From Prolixibacteraceae bacterium (GTDB lineage: Bacteria > Bacteroidota > Bacteroidia > Bacteroidales > Prolixibacteraceae), in NCBI GenBank assembly GCA_016930735.1, contig JAFGGF010000034.1, positions 1 to 23,502 of the forward strand: DNA of 23,502 nt. Direction: 5' to 3'. The position numbers and the translations under genes were made by a program. Below the pieces are notes generated by a model that saw only the letters and a program-made list of their open reading frames with translations, ran no database searches and was not told where the DNA came from. Shown here one piece after another: positions 14,518 to 22,316 of this stretch; position 1 is the stretch's first letter, and the number at the start of each line of letters is the position of its first letter.

Positions 14518-14913
14518 ATGAAAACATTTAGATTGCTTCTGGTTGTTATTTTCCTGGCATTCGGACTGGGTTCATGCGAATATACATTTTGGGTTCCTGA
14601 ACCTGTTCCTGAAATCCCTGATCCGAATGACCCGAATGCTGAGCAAATAAGTTTCGCTCAGACGATACAACCTATATTTACAAACAGTTGTGTTGAATGC
14701 CATACAACCGGCAAACAATTACCGGATTTATCGGAGGGAAATGCTTTTTCTTCGATCAATACCTCACGGTATTTAAACACAAGCACTCCTGAAGAGAGCC
14801 TCATTTATATTCACCCTAATCCCGATAGCAATACACATTCTCAAAGGAAATATACAGCTACTCAGGCTCAGAATGTATTAATATGGATTACTCAGGGAGC
14901 AAAAAACAATTAA
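14518..14913 (+). CDS. Monoheme cytochrome c lipoprotein
   Basis: A 131-residue protein with a lipoprotein signal (FGLGSC, lipobox Cys20). A Pro/Asp/Glu-rich linker (about residues 27-40) is followed by a short cytochrome domain opening FAQTIQPIFTNSCVECHTTG, with one CXXCH site at Cys58/Cys61. The domain has the look of the short cytochrome c modules of Planctomycetes and Bacteroidota, with a distal YIHPNPDSNTHSQRKYTATQAQNVLIWITQG part. No clear Met ligand to the heme iron can be assigned. It is 19 bp upstream of the barrel gene, so the two are probably translated from the same message. A small lipid-anchored heme protein beside an outer-membrane barrel would fit an electron shuttle. Confidence 0.82.
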   Translation: MKTFRLLLVVIFLAFGLGSCEYTFWVPEPVPEIPDPNDPNAEQISFAQTIQPIFTNSCVECHTTGKQLPDLSEGNAFSSINTSRYLNTSTPEESLIYIHPNPDSNTHSQRKYTATQAQNVLIWITQGAKNN

Positions 14914-14932
14914 CCTAAAACAAATTACTGTT

Positions 14933-15829
14933 ATGAAAAAGTTTCTACTTATAATAATTAGCATTGTATTGGTTACCGGTGTTTTTGCTCAGGAAGAGAA
15001 TACTCCGGTAAGCGAACCGTTTTCGAGCGGAATTTTAATTGACCAGCAGACTACCTATATTCCGGATGTTAAAACGCTGGAATTTGTCATTGACCATAAA
15101 TTCGGGTCAATGACTGATGGGATCTCAAATTTGTGGGGAATTTATTCATCTGCAAATGTGAGGCTTGGGTTGAACTATGTAATAAAAAAGAATTTCCAGG
15201 TTGGAGCAGGAATAACCAGAAATAAAAAATATACCGATCTTAGTGCCAAGTGGACAATACTGCAACAAACCACAAATAATAAAATACCGGTAGCTGTAGC
15301 TCTTTACACGAATATGGCCATCGATGGCCGTAACGAAAGTGTTTTCGGTACTTCGGGTGCAGAAATTTTTGACCGCTTTTCATATTTCTCACAAATAATT
15401 GTTGGAAGGAAATTTAATGACTGGCTTTCATTACAGGCAGGAGCAAGTTTTACTCATTATAACTATGTAGGGCCAGGTTTCGACCACGATAAAGTTGGAG
15501 TACATTTTAATGGCAGAATGAAATTCTCACCACAATGTTCTATGATATTTAATTATGATAATCCATTAAAAATCAAACAAATATCTGAACATTATACTGA
15601 AGCCGGAGGCTGGGTTAATTATTCAAAACCAAATCTGGCTATTGGAGTGGAAATTTTTACTTTCACACATGCTTTCCAGATTTATGTCGGATCTGCTTCA
15701 GGAATACTTAATCAGGATATTATGATGTGGAATCAGACTGAGTTTTTCGATAGTCAAAAAAATAACAATAAATTATTTAGCGATGGAATAGCTATCGGAT
15801 TTACTATAACCAGATTATGGATGTTTTAA
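14933..15829 (+). CDS. Putative outer-membrane beta-barrel protein (DUF5777-like)
   Basis: A 298-residue protein with a signal peptide (MKKFLLIIISIVLVTGVFAQ, cleavage after residue 20 or so). The rest is a long series of amphipathic strands with alternating aromatic and polar residues (ANVRLGLNYVIKKNFQVGAGI, IIVGRKFNDWLSLQAGASFTHYNYV, AFQIYVGSASGI) and a C-terminal Trp-Met-Phe. A terminal aromatic residue is typical of BamA-inserted barrels. The opening LEFVIDHKFGSMTDG resembles the family I know as DUF5777, which in Bacteroidota often sits next to small cytochromes; I cannot verify this without a search. It has no heme site. Directly after it comes a strong terminator, so monoheme plus barrel form one short unit. 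Confidence 0.78.
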   Translation: MKKFLLIIISIVLVTGVFAQEENTPVSEPFSSGILIDQQTTYIPDVKTLEFVIDHKFGSMTDGISNLWGIYSSANVRLGLNYVIKKNFQVGAGITRNKKYTDLSAKWTILQQTTNNKIPVAVALYTNMAIDGRNESVFGTSGAEIFDRFSYFSQIIVGRKFNDWLSLQAGASFTHYNYVGPGFDHDKVGVHFNGRMKFSPQCSMIFNYDNPLKIKQISEHYTEAGGWVNYSKPNLAIGVEIFTFTHAFQIYVGSASGILNQDIMMWNQTEFFDSQKNNNKLFSDGIAIGFTITRLWMF

Positions 15830-15859
15830 TTCGTATTATTAGTTAAATATAAAATTTCT

Positions 15860-15894
15860 AAAATGGTAATATTCATACGGGATATTACCATTTT
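15860..15894. terminator. Terminator after the barrel gene
   Basis: A perfect 13-bp stem pairs 15860-15872 with 15882-15894 around a 9-nt loop, and ends TTTT followed by CAATTTTATT. It separates the lipoprotein/barrel group from the quinol-linked cytochromes. Confidence 0.75.
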
Positions 15895-15981
15895 CAATTT
15901 TATTAAAGTTTTTGCACTATTAATCTAATTGAAATATATAGTAAATTTATAATAAAAAACAAAGTCAATTAACTCAATAAA

Positions 15982-16920
15982 ATGAAGCACTGCTTAATTA
16001 TTTTTACATTCATTCTATTTACTTTTTATTCATTAAAAAGTTCCGGGCAATGGTATGATGACCCGGTAAACCATTCCTGTTTGAAGTGCCATGCATTCCA
16101 AACATATTCGTTCCATAATGACTTAATGGACAAAGAAGAGAAAAGGTTAATGAATCCGTTTTTTATTCAGGATACAGTTGCATTAAAAAAAGGTGTACAT
16201 AAACAATTTGACTGCACTGATTGCCATTCATATGAATATGAAACTTATCCACACAGTGCAAACCTTAAGCTTGAACCTATGGCTACATGCCTTGATTGCC
16301 ATGGTGGCGACGAAACATTCGCTCCATACCAATTTGAAAAAATTGATGAAGAAGTCAAAAAAAGTATTCATTATCAGGTTTACGGAGAAAACTTCACCTG
16401 CTCAAAATGCCACAGCCAGCATACCTATACGACCACTGCCAGAAACAGTAATGATGTCCTTGAAATCGTAAATTACAGTAATCAAATATGCCTTTCGTGC
16501 CACAATGATATGAGAAAATATATGCTGATATCAGGGCATGAAAATCCTAAACTTGTTGAAATTCATAATTGGCTTCCTAATCAGGAATTACATTTCCAAC
16601 ATGTCAGGTGTATCGAATGCCATACCGAAGTAGTTGATGGATTGATGGTTTCTCACAATATCCAGGGTAAAGACAAAGCGGTAAGGAAATGTGCTGAATG
16701 CCATACTTCAGATTCAAGGTTAAAATCTTCGCTGTACAAATACCAGAATCTTCAGGTACGTTCGGAAGGTGGGGTTTTGAATACAATTTTCTCAAACGAT
16801 TCATATATAATAGGTATGCAGGAAAGCCCTTTCCTAAAACTTGCCAGTATAATTATTTTTATAGCTACTCTGGGAGGTATTGTTATACATCTGACATTCA
16901 GGATTATTAAAAAGAAGTAA
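15982..16920 (+). CDS. Heptaheme cytochrome c with C-terminal membrane anchor
   Basis: A 312-residue protein with an N-terminal signal sequence (about residues 1-23, ending SSGQ). Seven CXXCH sites start at Cys33, 78, 103, 140, 170, 210 and 237. One hydrophobic helix (about 285-307) is followed by a basic end, RIIKKK. The heme domain would face the periplasm, with the C-terminal helix in the inner membrane. The cytochrome b gene starts 2 bp after its stop. Together they look like a split quinol-oxidising module of the PhsC or cytochrome-b561 kind with a multiheme acceptor. Family assignment beyond multiheme cytochrome c3-like is not certain. Confidence 0.87.
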   Translation: MKHCLIIFTFILFTFYSLKSSGQWYDDPVNHSCLKCHAFQTYSFHNDLMDKEEKRLMNPFFIQDTVALKKGVHKQFDCTDCHSYEYETYPHSANLKLEPMATCLDCHGGDETFAPYQFEKIDEEVKKSIHYQVYGENFTCSKCHSQHTYTTTARNSNDVLEIVNYSNQICLSCHNDMRKYMLISGHENPKLVEIHNWLPNQELHFQHVRCIECHTEVVDGLMVSHNIQGKDKAVRKCAECHTSDSRLKSSLYKYQNLQVRSEGGVLNTIFSNDSYIIGMQESPFLKLASIIIFIATLGGIVIHLTFRIIKKK

Positions 16921-16922
16921 AA

Positions 16923-17552
16923 ATGACTGAAACTCAAAAAATATATTTTTATCCGTTATGGTTGCGAATCTGGCATGGAATTAATGCACTGTGTATTATT
17001 CTGTTAATTATTACAGGAATAAATTTACAATCGGGATCTGAAAACCCACTGATTGGATTTAATACTTGTATAAACATTCACAATGTATCGGGAATAACAG
17101 TAACACTAAACTACCTTTTGTTCTTTTTTGGCAATCTTTTTACAAATAACAAAAGCTTTTATATTGTCAAACCAAAAGGATTTTTAAAACGACCAATTAA
17201 GCAGGCGAAATACTATGCCTGGGGGATGTTTACAGGGATGAGTGCTCCTTATCCGTTATCGGAAAAAAGAAAGTTTAATCCTTTACAAAAATATTTCTAT
17301 ATACTAGTTATGTATATAGCAGTACCGATAGTTGTTGTTACTGGTATAGGGCTGTTTTTCCCTGAAATAATAATAGAAAAGATTTACTCTATTAGTGGTG
17401 TTTCTGTAACTGCCGTATTGCATTCAGCTATGGGATTTTTTATTTCAATATTTCTTGTAATCCATATTTATGTTTCAACCATTGGAAAATCACCTTTGGA
17501 TAATTTTAAAAGTATAATTACCGGATGGCATCATATTGAAAAAAATAAATGA
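16923..17552 (+). CDS. Membrane cytochrome b (thiosulfate reductase/Ni-Fe hydrogenase b-type)
   Basis: A 209-residue membrane protein with four hydrophobic helices and a histidine in each: His18 in LRIWHGINALC, His53 in INIHNVSGI, His167 in AVLHSAMGF and His181 in LVIHIYVS. This spacing is that of a four-helix diheme cytochrome b which exchanges electrons with the quinone pool. It lies 2 bp after the heptaheme gene, so the two proteins probably form one complex: quinol oxidised in the membrane, electrons passed to periplasmic c hemes. The same b-type domain recurs fused to c hemes in the next gene. The substrate and direction are inferred from context. Confidence 0.85.
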   Translation: MTETQKIYFYPLWLRIWHGINALCIILLIITGINLQSGSENPLIGFNTCINIHNVSGITVTLNYLLFFFGNLFTNNKSFYIVKPKGFLKRPIKQAKYYAWGMFTGMSAPYPLSEKRKFNPLQKYFYILVMYIAVPIVVVTGIGLFFPEIIIEKIYSISGVSVTAVLHSAMGFFISIFLVIHIYVSTIGKSPLDNFKSIITGWHHIEKNK

Positions 17553-17587
17553 ACGCCTGCACTAAACTGAAAATGAATTGACAAAAT

Positions 17588-17592
17588 AGGAG
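17588..17592 (+). promoter_or_regulatory. Shine-Dalgarno sequence of the 19-heme fusion gene
   Basis: AGGAG lies 6 bp before the ATG at 17599. Most genes here lack such a site. It supports the long N-terminus with 23 residues ahead of the hydrophobic signal segment. Confidence 0.55.
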
Positions 17593-17598
17593 AAGGGT

Positions 17599-20442
17599 AT
17601 GATGAGAAGGCATTATCTGATATTAAAAAAGAAACAAGGTAAATCAGTTTTTAATATTTATTGGTTTAAATATAATCTACTTAAATTATTCTTTTTAATA
17701 ATAATTATTTTCTCGGTTGATGGTACAATTTTAGCGCAATCAGATGATGACTGCCTGACCTGTCACGATGATCCTTACCTTACCAGTTACAGAGATGGCA
17801 GGGAAATATCGTTTTATATTAAACCTGATGCTCTAAGTAATTCCGTCCATAATTACCTTTCTTGTGCATCGTGCCATGAAGATGCAGCGGTAGAAGAATT
17901 CCCTCATCCTGAAAGGTTAACACCAGTTAATTGTTCAAATTGTCACGATGATGCCAATACCAATTATATGATGGGAATTCATGGAAGGGCTTTTCAGCAG
18001 GGTGATAAAAATGCTCCTGACTGCAAGGAATGCCATGGTACCCATGATATTCTTTCTTCCGGAAATCCTGACTCCCGGACATATAAAATGAATATCCCTG
18101 TTTTATGCGGGCAATGCCATCGCGAAGGGGCTCCAGTAGCAAGAGCATATAATATTGAAGAGCATAATATTCTTGAAAATTACAGTCAGGGTATTCATGG
18201 CCAGGGTTTATTTAAAAGTGGGTTGGTGGTTACAGCAACCTGCAACGATTGCCATGGGAACCATCTGATCCTGCCTCACACAAATATGAATTCTTCCATT
18301 TCATCGGCAAACATTGCCAAAACCTGTATGAAATGCCATGCCCGTATAGAAGATGTACATCTTAAAGTAATAAACAGGGAACTTTGGGAGAAAAAACCCG
18401 GAGCTATCCCTGCCTGCACTGACTGCCACCCTCCCCATAAAGTGGAGATGAAAAATATTATCGAAAATATTTCTGATAAAACCTGCCTCAAATGCCATGA
18501 AGATGAAAACATCTCCATGCAAAAAGACGGAGAAGAGGTTTCACTCCATGTTGATATTTCAGAGTTTATTGGATCAGCCCATGATAATATTACCTGTGTT
18601 AAATGCCATTCAGACGTTACCGCAAATATTGCAAGGCCATGTGAAACAGCCGGTAATGTCGACTGTTCAAGTTGCCATGCCGAAGAATCTGAAATTTATT
18701 TTTCAAGTGGCCATGGCGAGGCTTATTTCAGCAGGCATAAAAACGCCCCGTATTGTACAGATTGTCATGGCACCCACATGGTTATTCCCTCAACAAATGC
18801 ACTTTCACCGGTTTTCCGCTCATCCATACCAAAGCTGTGCGGCGAATGTCATCAGGAAAACGGCAAGGCCCTGGAAAACACAGATCTTAAAGAAACGGAT
18901 GCATTTCATGATTATTCAACCAGCGCACATGGCCGGAGTCTGGTAGAAAAGGGATTATTATCAACCGCTGTTTGTACAGATTGTCATACGTCGCATTTTA
19001 TGCTGAAAGAATCAGACGTACGTTCATCGGTTAATCCAAAAAACATTGCAGCTACCTGCGGAAACTGCCACAAAGGTATTTATGATGAATACATTGCCGG
19101 TGACCATGCTTTTAATCCCGATAATCCTGATGTCAAATATCCAACCTGTGAAACATGCCATTCAGCACATAAAGTTTCAGCAACAGATCAGGACGAGTTT
19201 ATGACCCAGATAACCCATCAGTGTGGAATGTGCCACAGTGACCTGTCAGAAACTTATATGGAAACATATCATGGCAAAGCGTATCAGCTTGGTTATTTGG
19301 AAGCAGCACGTTGCTCCGACTGCCATGGTGCGCATAAAATCCTGAAAATGGATAATCCAAATTCATCAATTGCACCAAGGAATATTGTAAAAACATGCCA
19401 GAAGTGCCATACCGATGCTAATATGAAATTTACCCAGTATCTTACACATGCAACCCATTATAACAAGGATAAATTCCCCTGGCTTTTTTATACATTTTGG
19501 GCAATGACAGGATTGTTGTTAACTGTATTTATATTTTTTGGCCTTCACACTTTATTATGGTTGCCCCGTTCATTAAGTGCTATGCTGAAAAAGAAAAAAC
19601 ACAAATCCACAGATGGTGGGGGGAAATATATCCGCCGCTTTACAAAAATCCAGCGTATTACTCATATTTTTATTATAGTCAGTTTTATTTTCCTTGCATT
19701 AACCGGGATGATGCTAAAATTTGCACATACGGAATGGGCAAAAGTTCTGTCACGTACTATTGGTGGGGTTTATACGGCAGGCATATTGCACCGTATTGCA
19801 GCAGTTATTACGTTTGGATATTTCTTTTTCCACTTGTATAATCTGACTAAAATTAAAAAACAGAATGGTTTAAGCTTTAAGACTTTTATATTTGGGAAAG
19901 ATTCACTCATGTTTAACCGTCAGGATTTACGTGATTTCTGGGCGTCGATAAAATGGTTTGTGGGATTAGGACCAAGGCCAAATTACGGCCGCTGGACTTA
20001 CTGGGAGAAATTTGACTATATGGCTGTTTTCTGGGGAGTTGTTGTTATCGGGTCTTCAGGATTGGTGCTTTGGTTCCCTGAATTTTTTACAAATATCCTT
20101 CCGGGATGGTCAATAAATGTTGCTCAAATAATCCATAGCGATGAAGCATTGCTTGCAGTGGGATTTATTTTTACTATCCATTTCTTTAATACACATTTAA
20201 GACCGGAAGCCTTCCCTATGGATACAGTAATTTTTACAGGACACATCCCACTTGATGAATTTAAAGAAGATCGTCCCCGTGAATATGAGGAACTTGAAAA
20301 ATCAGGCAAGTTGAATTCTCTTGTAACTGAATTAAAAATATCAAAAAACAAAATGTTATTGATTAAATTATTCGGTTTCATCTTCCTGTTTACAGGAATT
20401 TTCCTTGTCGTATTAATTATTTATTCATTATTAACACATTAA
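17599..20442 (+). CDS. 19-heme cytochrome c / cytochrome b fusion (CbcL-like architecture)
   Basis: A 947-residue protein. A hydrophobic signal or anchor (about residues 24-47, ending ILAQ) precedes 19 CXXCH sites between Cys52 and Cys600. A membrane part follows, from about 627 to the end, with six hydrophobic segments. Candidate heme b ligands are His689, His731, His745, His846, His861 and His866; the last lie in FTIHFFNTHLRPEAFPMD, typical of formate dehydrogenase gamma/HydC-type cytochrome b. The heme domain is two 226-residue units with identical heme spacing plus a third short unit. The order, multiheme domain then diheme cytochrome b, is that of Geobacter CbcL, which has nine c hemes as I recall. 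It should oxidise menaquinol at the inner membrane and load a periplasmic heme wire. It lies 46 bp after the split cytochrome b gene. Confidence 0.9.
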   Translation: MMRRHYLILKKKQGKSVFNIYWFKYNLLKLFFLIIIIFSVDGTILAQSDDDCLTCHDDPYLTSYRDGREISFYIKPDALSNSVHNYLSCASCHEDAAVEEFPHPERLTPVNCSNCHDDANTNYMMGIHGRAFQQGDKNAPDCKECHGTHDILSSGNPDSRTYKMNIPVLCGQCHREGAPVARAYNIEEHNILENYSQGIHGQGLFKSGLVVTATCNDCHGNHLILPHTNMNSSISSANIAKTCMKCHARIEDVHLKVINRELWEKKPGAIPACTDCHPPHKVEMKNIIENISDKTCLKCHEDENISMQKDGEEVSLHVDISEFIGSAHDNITCVKCHSDVTANIARPCETAGNVDCSSCHAEESEIYFSSGHGEAYFSRHKNAPYCTDCHGTHMVIPSTNALSPVFRSSIPKLCGECHQENGKALENTDLKETDAFHDYSTSAHGRSLVEKGLLSTAVCTDCHTSHFMLKESDVRSSVNPKNIAATCGNCHKGIYDEYIAGDHAFNPDNPDVKYPTCETCHSAHKVSATDQDEFMTQITHQCGMCHSDLSETYMETYHGKAYQLGYLEAARCSDCHGAHKILKMDNPNSSIAPRNIVKTCQKCHTDANMKFTQYLTHATHYNKDKFPWLFYTFWAMTGLLLTVFIFFGLHTLLWLPRSLSAMLKKKKHKSTDGGGKYIRRFTKIQRITHIFIIVSFIFLALTGMMLKFAHTEWAKVLSRTIGGVYTAGILHRIAAVITFGYFFFHLYNLTKIKKQNGLSFKTFIFGKDSLMFNRQDLRDFWASIKWFVGLGPRPNYGRWTYWEKFDYMAVFWGVVVIGSSGLVLWFPEFFTNILPGWSINVAQIIHSDEALLAVGFIFTIHFFNTHLRPEAFPMDTVIFTGHIPLDEFKEDRPREYEELEKSGKLNSLVTELKISKNKMLLIKLFGFIFLFTGIFLVVLIIYSLLTH
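17752..19410 (+). repeat. Internal duplication of the multiheme domain (8 + 8 + 3 hemes)
   Basis: Unit 1 (residues 52-277, bases 17752-18429) and unit 2 (296-521, bases 18484-19161) each hold eight CXXCH sites, with identical first-Cys spacings of 37, 23, 30, 28, 45, 28 and 30 residues. Unit 3 (542-604, bases 19222-19410) has three sites spaced 30 and 28, matching sites 3 to 5 of a full unit. Sequence is shared as well as spacing, for example KNAPDCKECHGTHDI against KNAPYCTDCHGTHMV. Confidence 0.92.
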
Positions 20443-20644
20443 TAAAGGATTTCATCATCTGAAATTAATGTTTTTACCTTATGAAAAAGGTTTATATTTT
20501 AAAGTCTTACCTGAGTATCTGTGAACATATTTTCATAATAATCAGGCATATATAGAAACCATTTAAATTACAAATCCGTATTGTTTAGTAATCTTATTTT
20601 TACAAACTTGGACTTTTAAAATATATGTTCTAAAATTATAAAAT

Positions 20645-22147
20645 ATGAAATTACCGGCATCATTCAGGAACTGGATTTCAATTTCGGGAGCTATTCTTGC
20701 CATATTCAATCTGGCATCAATTTTATCATTACTGATTTTAAATACACTCTTCAGTTTCGGAGGTTCATATATTGGTTTATTTATTTATATAATCCTACCG
20801 ATATTTATGATAGTTGGATTAATCCTGATCCCCATCGGGATGAGGATTAACAGAAAAAAAGCCCGTAAAGCTGCCAGAGAAGGTAAAATTGCCAGGTGGC
20901 CCGTATTCGATTTAAATAATATAGCAACACGAAATGCGGCCATTATATTCTTAATCGGGTCAGTATTTCTTCTTATAATTTCATCTATAGGAAGTTACGA
21001 GGCATTTCATTATACTGAATCGGTTGAATTTTGTGGAAAACTATGTCACAAGGTAATGGAACCGGAATACACCACCTATCACGGGTCATCGCATGAAAGA
21101 GTTGCCTGTGTCGAATGCCATGTTGGCTCAGGTGCCGACTGGTATGTAAAAAGTAAATTATCGGGATTGTACCAGGTATATTCCGTGATTGCAAAAAAAT
21201 ATCCTCAACCTATTCCGACTCCGATTGCAAATTTAAGGCCTGCACGGGAAACCTGTGAAGAATGCCATTGGCCTGAAAAATTTTACGACAGGAGTATCAG
21301 AACCAAACATTCATTCATTGCCGACGAAGAAAATACCGAAAGAATTATTCAGTTACAGATAAAAACCAGCTCTCAATATACGACAAACGGTTTTGAAAGT
21401 GGTATCCACCAACATATTGACCCAAATGTTAAAATTGAATATAAAACAAATGACGAACGCCGGCAGGTTATTCCATGGGTAAAATATACCAACCTCAAAA
21501 CAGGAGAAGTAAGCATTTATACCGACGAAGAATCAGGATTTAGCGAGGCACAGATTGACTCACTGGAAACAAGGGTCATGGATTGCCTTGATTGCCACAA
21601 CCGGCCTTCACATAATTATGAAGTTCCGCAGAATTTTATCGACAAATCGATGTTTAACGGAAATATTCCAAAAGATCTGCCGGCAATAAAAATGGCTGCA
21701 ATGCTGGTTCTTTATCAGGACTTTCCCGATAAAGACAGTGCATTTTCTGCAATTGAATCACAAATAACCGAGTTTTATGAAACAGGTTATCCCGATGTAT
21801 TTTCTGAAAGGAAAAAAGATGTCCTGAATGCCATAGAGCAGATTAAAAAAGACTATTCGGAAAATATCTTCCCTTATATGAAGGCAAGCTGGAAAATGTA
21901 TCCAAACAATATCGGGCATATGGAATCGGATGGCTGTTACAGATGCCATAACAACAGGCATTCAACTTCATCGGGGAAGGTAATTTCAAGGGACTGTAAT
22001 TTGTGTCATAATATTTTAGCGCAGGGGACAGCCGACAGTTTGCAATATTCTCAGTCAAACATACCACTTGAATTCAGGCATCCTGTCGATATCGGAGAAG
22101 TCTGGCGTGATGAGTTGTGTTCAATGTGCCATTCACAGTTATATTAG
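20645..22147 (+). CDS. NapC/NirT-type heptaheme quinol dehydrogenase (ImcH-like)
   Basis: A 500-residue protein with three N-terminal membrane helices (about 11-37, 41-66, 97-116) and a periplasmic heme domain. The first site is CGKLCH (Cys130-Cys134), a CX3CH variant, followed by a Met in KVMEPEY as a possible ligand. Six normal CXXCH sites start at Cys155, 204, 314, 431, 451 and 492, giving seven hemes. The stretch from HERVACVECHVGSGADWYVK to NLRPARETCEECHWPEKF is the NapC/NirT core, so quinol oxidation and electron delivery to periplasmic partners is expected. Size and heme number recall ImcH of Geobacter, as far as I remember that protein. It follows the 19-heme gene by 202 bp with no strong terminator between. 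ATG at 20645 is the only sensible start. Confidence 0.9.
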   Translation: MKLPASFRNWISISGAILAIFNLASILSLLILNTLFSFGGSYIGLFIYIILPIFMIVGLILIPIGMRINRKKARKAAREGKIARWPVFDLNNIATRNAAIIFLIGSVFLLIISSIGSYEAFHYTESVEFCGKLCHKVMEPEYTTYHGSSHERVACVECHVGSGADWYVKSKLSGLYQVYSVIAKKYPQPIPTPIANLRPARETCEECHWPEKFYDRSIRTKHSFIADEENTERIIQLQIKTSSQYTTNGFESGIHQHIDPNVKIEYKTNDERRQVIPWVKYTNLKTGEVSIYTDEESGFSEAQIDSLETRVMDCLDCHNRPSHNYEVPQNFIDKSMFNGNIPKDLPAIKMAAMLVLYQDFPDKDSAFSAIESQITEFYETGYPDVFSERKKDVLNAIEQIKKDYSENIFPYMKASWKMYPNNIGHMESDGCYRCHNNRHSTSSGKVISRDCNLCHNILAQGTADSLQYSQSNIPLEFRHPVDIGEVWRDELCSMCHSQLY

Positions 22148-22244
22148 TAAACAAACTGAAAAGGAATTTATCCGGATAAATATCAATGGCATTTTTTTTG
22201 AGAATAAAAAAAATAGTTGCATTTTTAAAAGGTTACAAAGTATT

Positions 22245-22252
22245 TATTTTTG
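22245..22252 (+). promoter_or_regulatory. Candidate -7 promoter element for the tetraheme gene
   Basis: TATTTTTG matches TAnnTTTG exactly, 64 bp before the start codon at 22317. Only a degenerate TTTT (22222-22225) lies at the -33 distance. Confidence 0.35.
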
Positions 22253-22316
22253 GAAAGAAAAATTGGTTTTAATATTAATTAAAAGATTTATAAAGTATAA
22301 TTTAAAATAATTTACT

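Noticed and set aside
14933..15829. Barrel protein as an MtrB/PioB-type porin
   Set aside because: At 298 residues it is far shorter than MtrB, and no N-terminal CXXC or other MtrB feature is seen. A functional analogy remains possible and is listed as a finding.
18641..18682. Extra cysteine in RPCETAGNVDCSSCH of the 19-heme protein as a variant long-spaced heme site
   Set aside because: The following CSSCH already uses its two cysteines and His, and the spacing to sites in the other repeat unit shows this is the regular third site. Cys348 has no counterpart in unit 1.
20443..20644. The 202-bp gap between the 19-heme gene and the NapC/NirT-type gene, searched for a terminator, promoter or second palindrome
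   Set aside because: Only a 5-bp ACCTT/AAGGT hairpin and a degenerate TTTA-N21-TATGTTCT were found. Neither is convincing, so I see nothing firm there.
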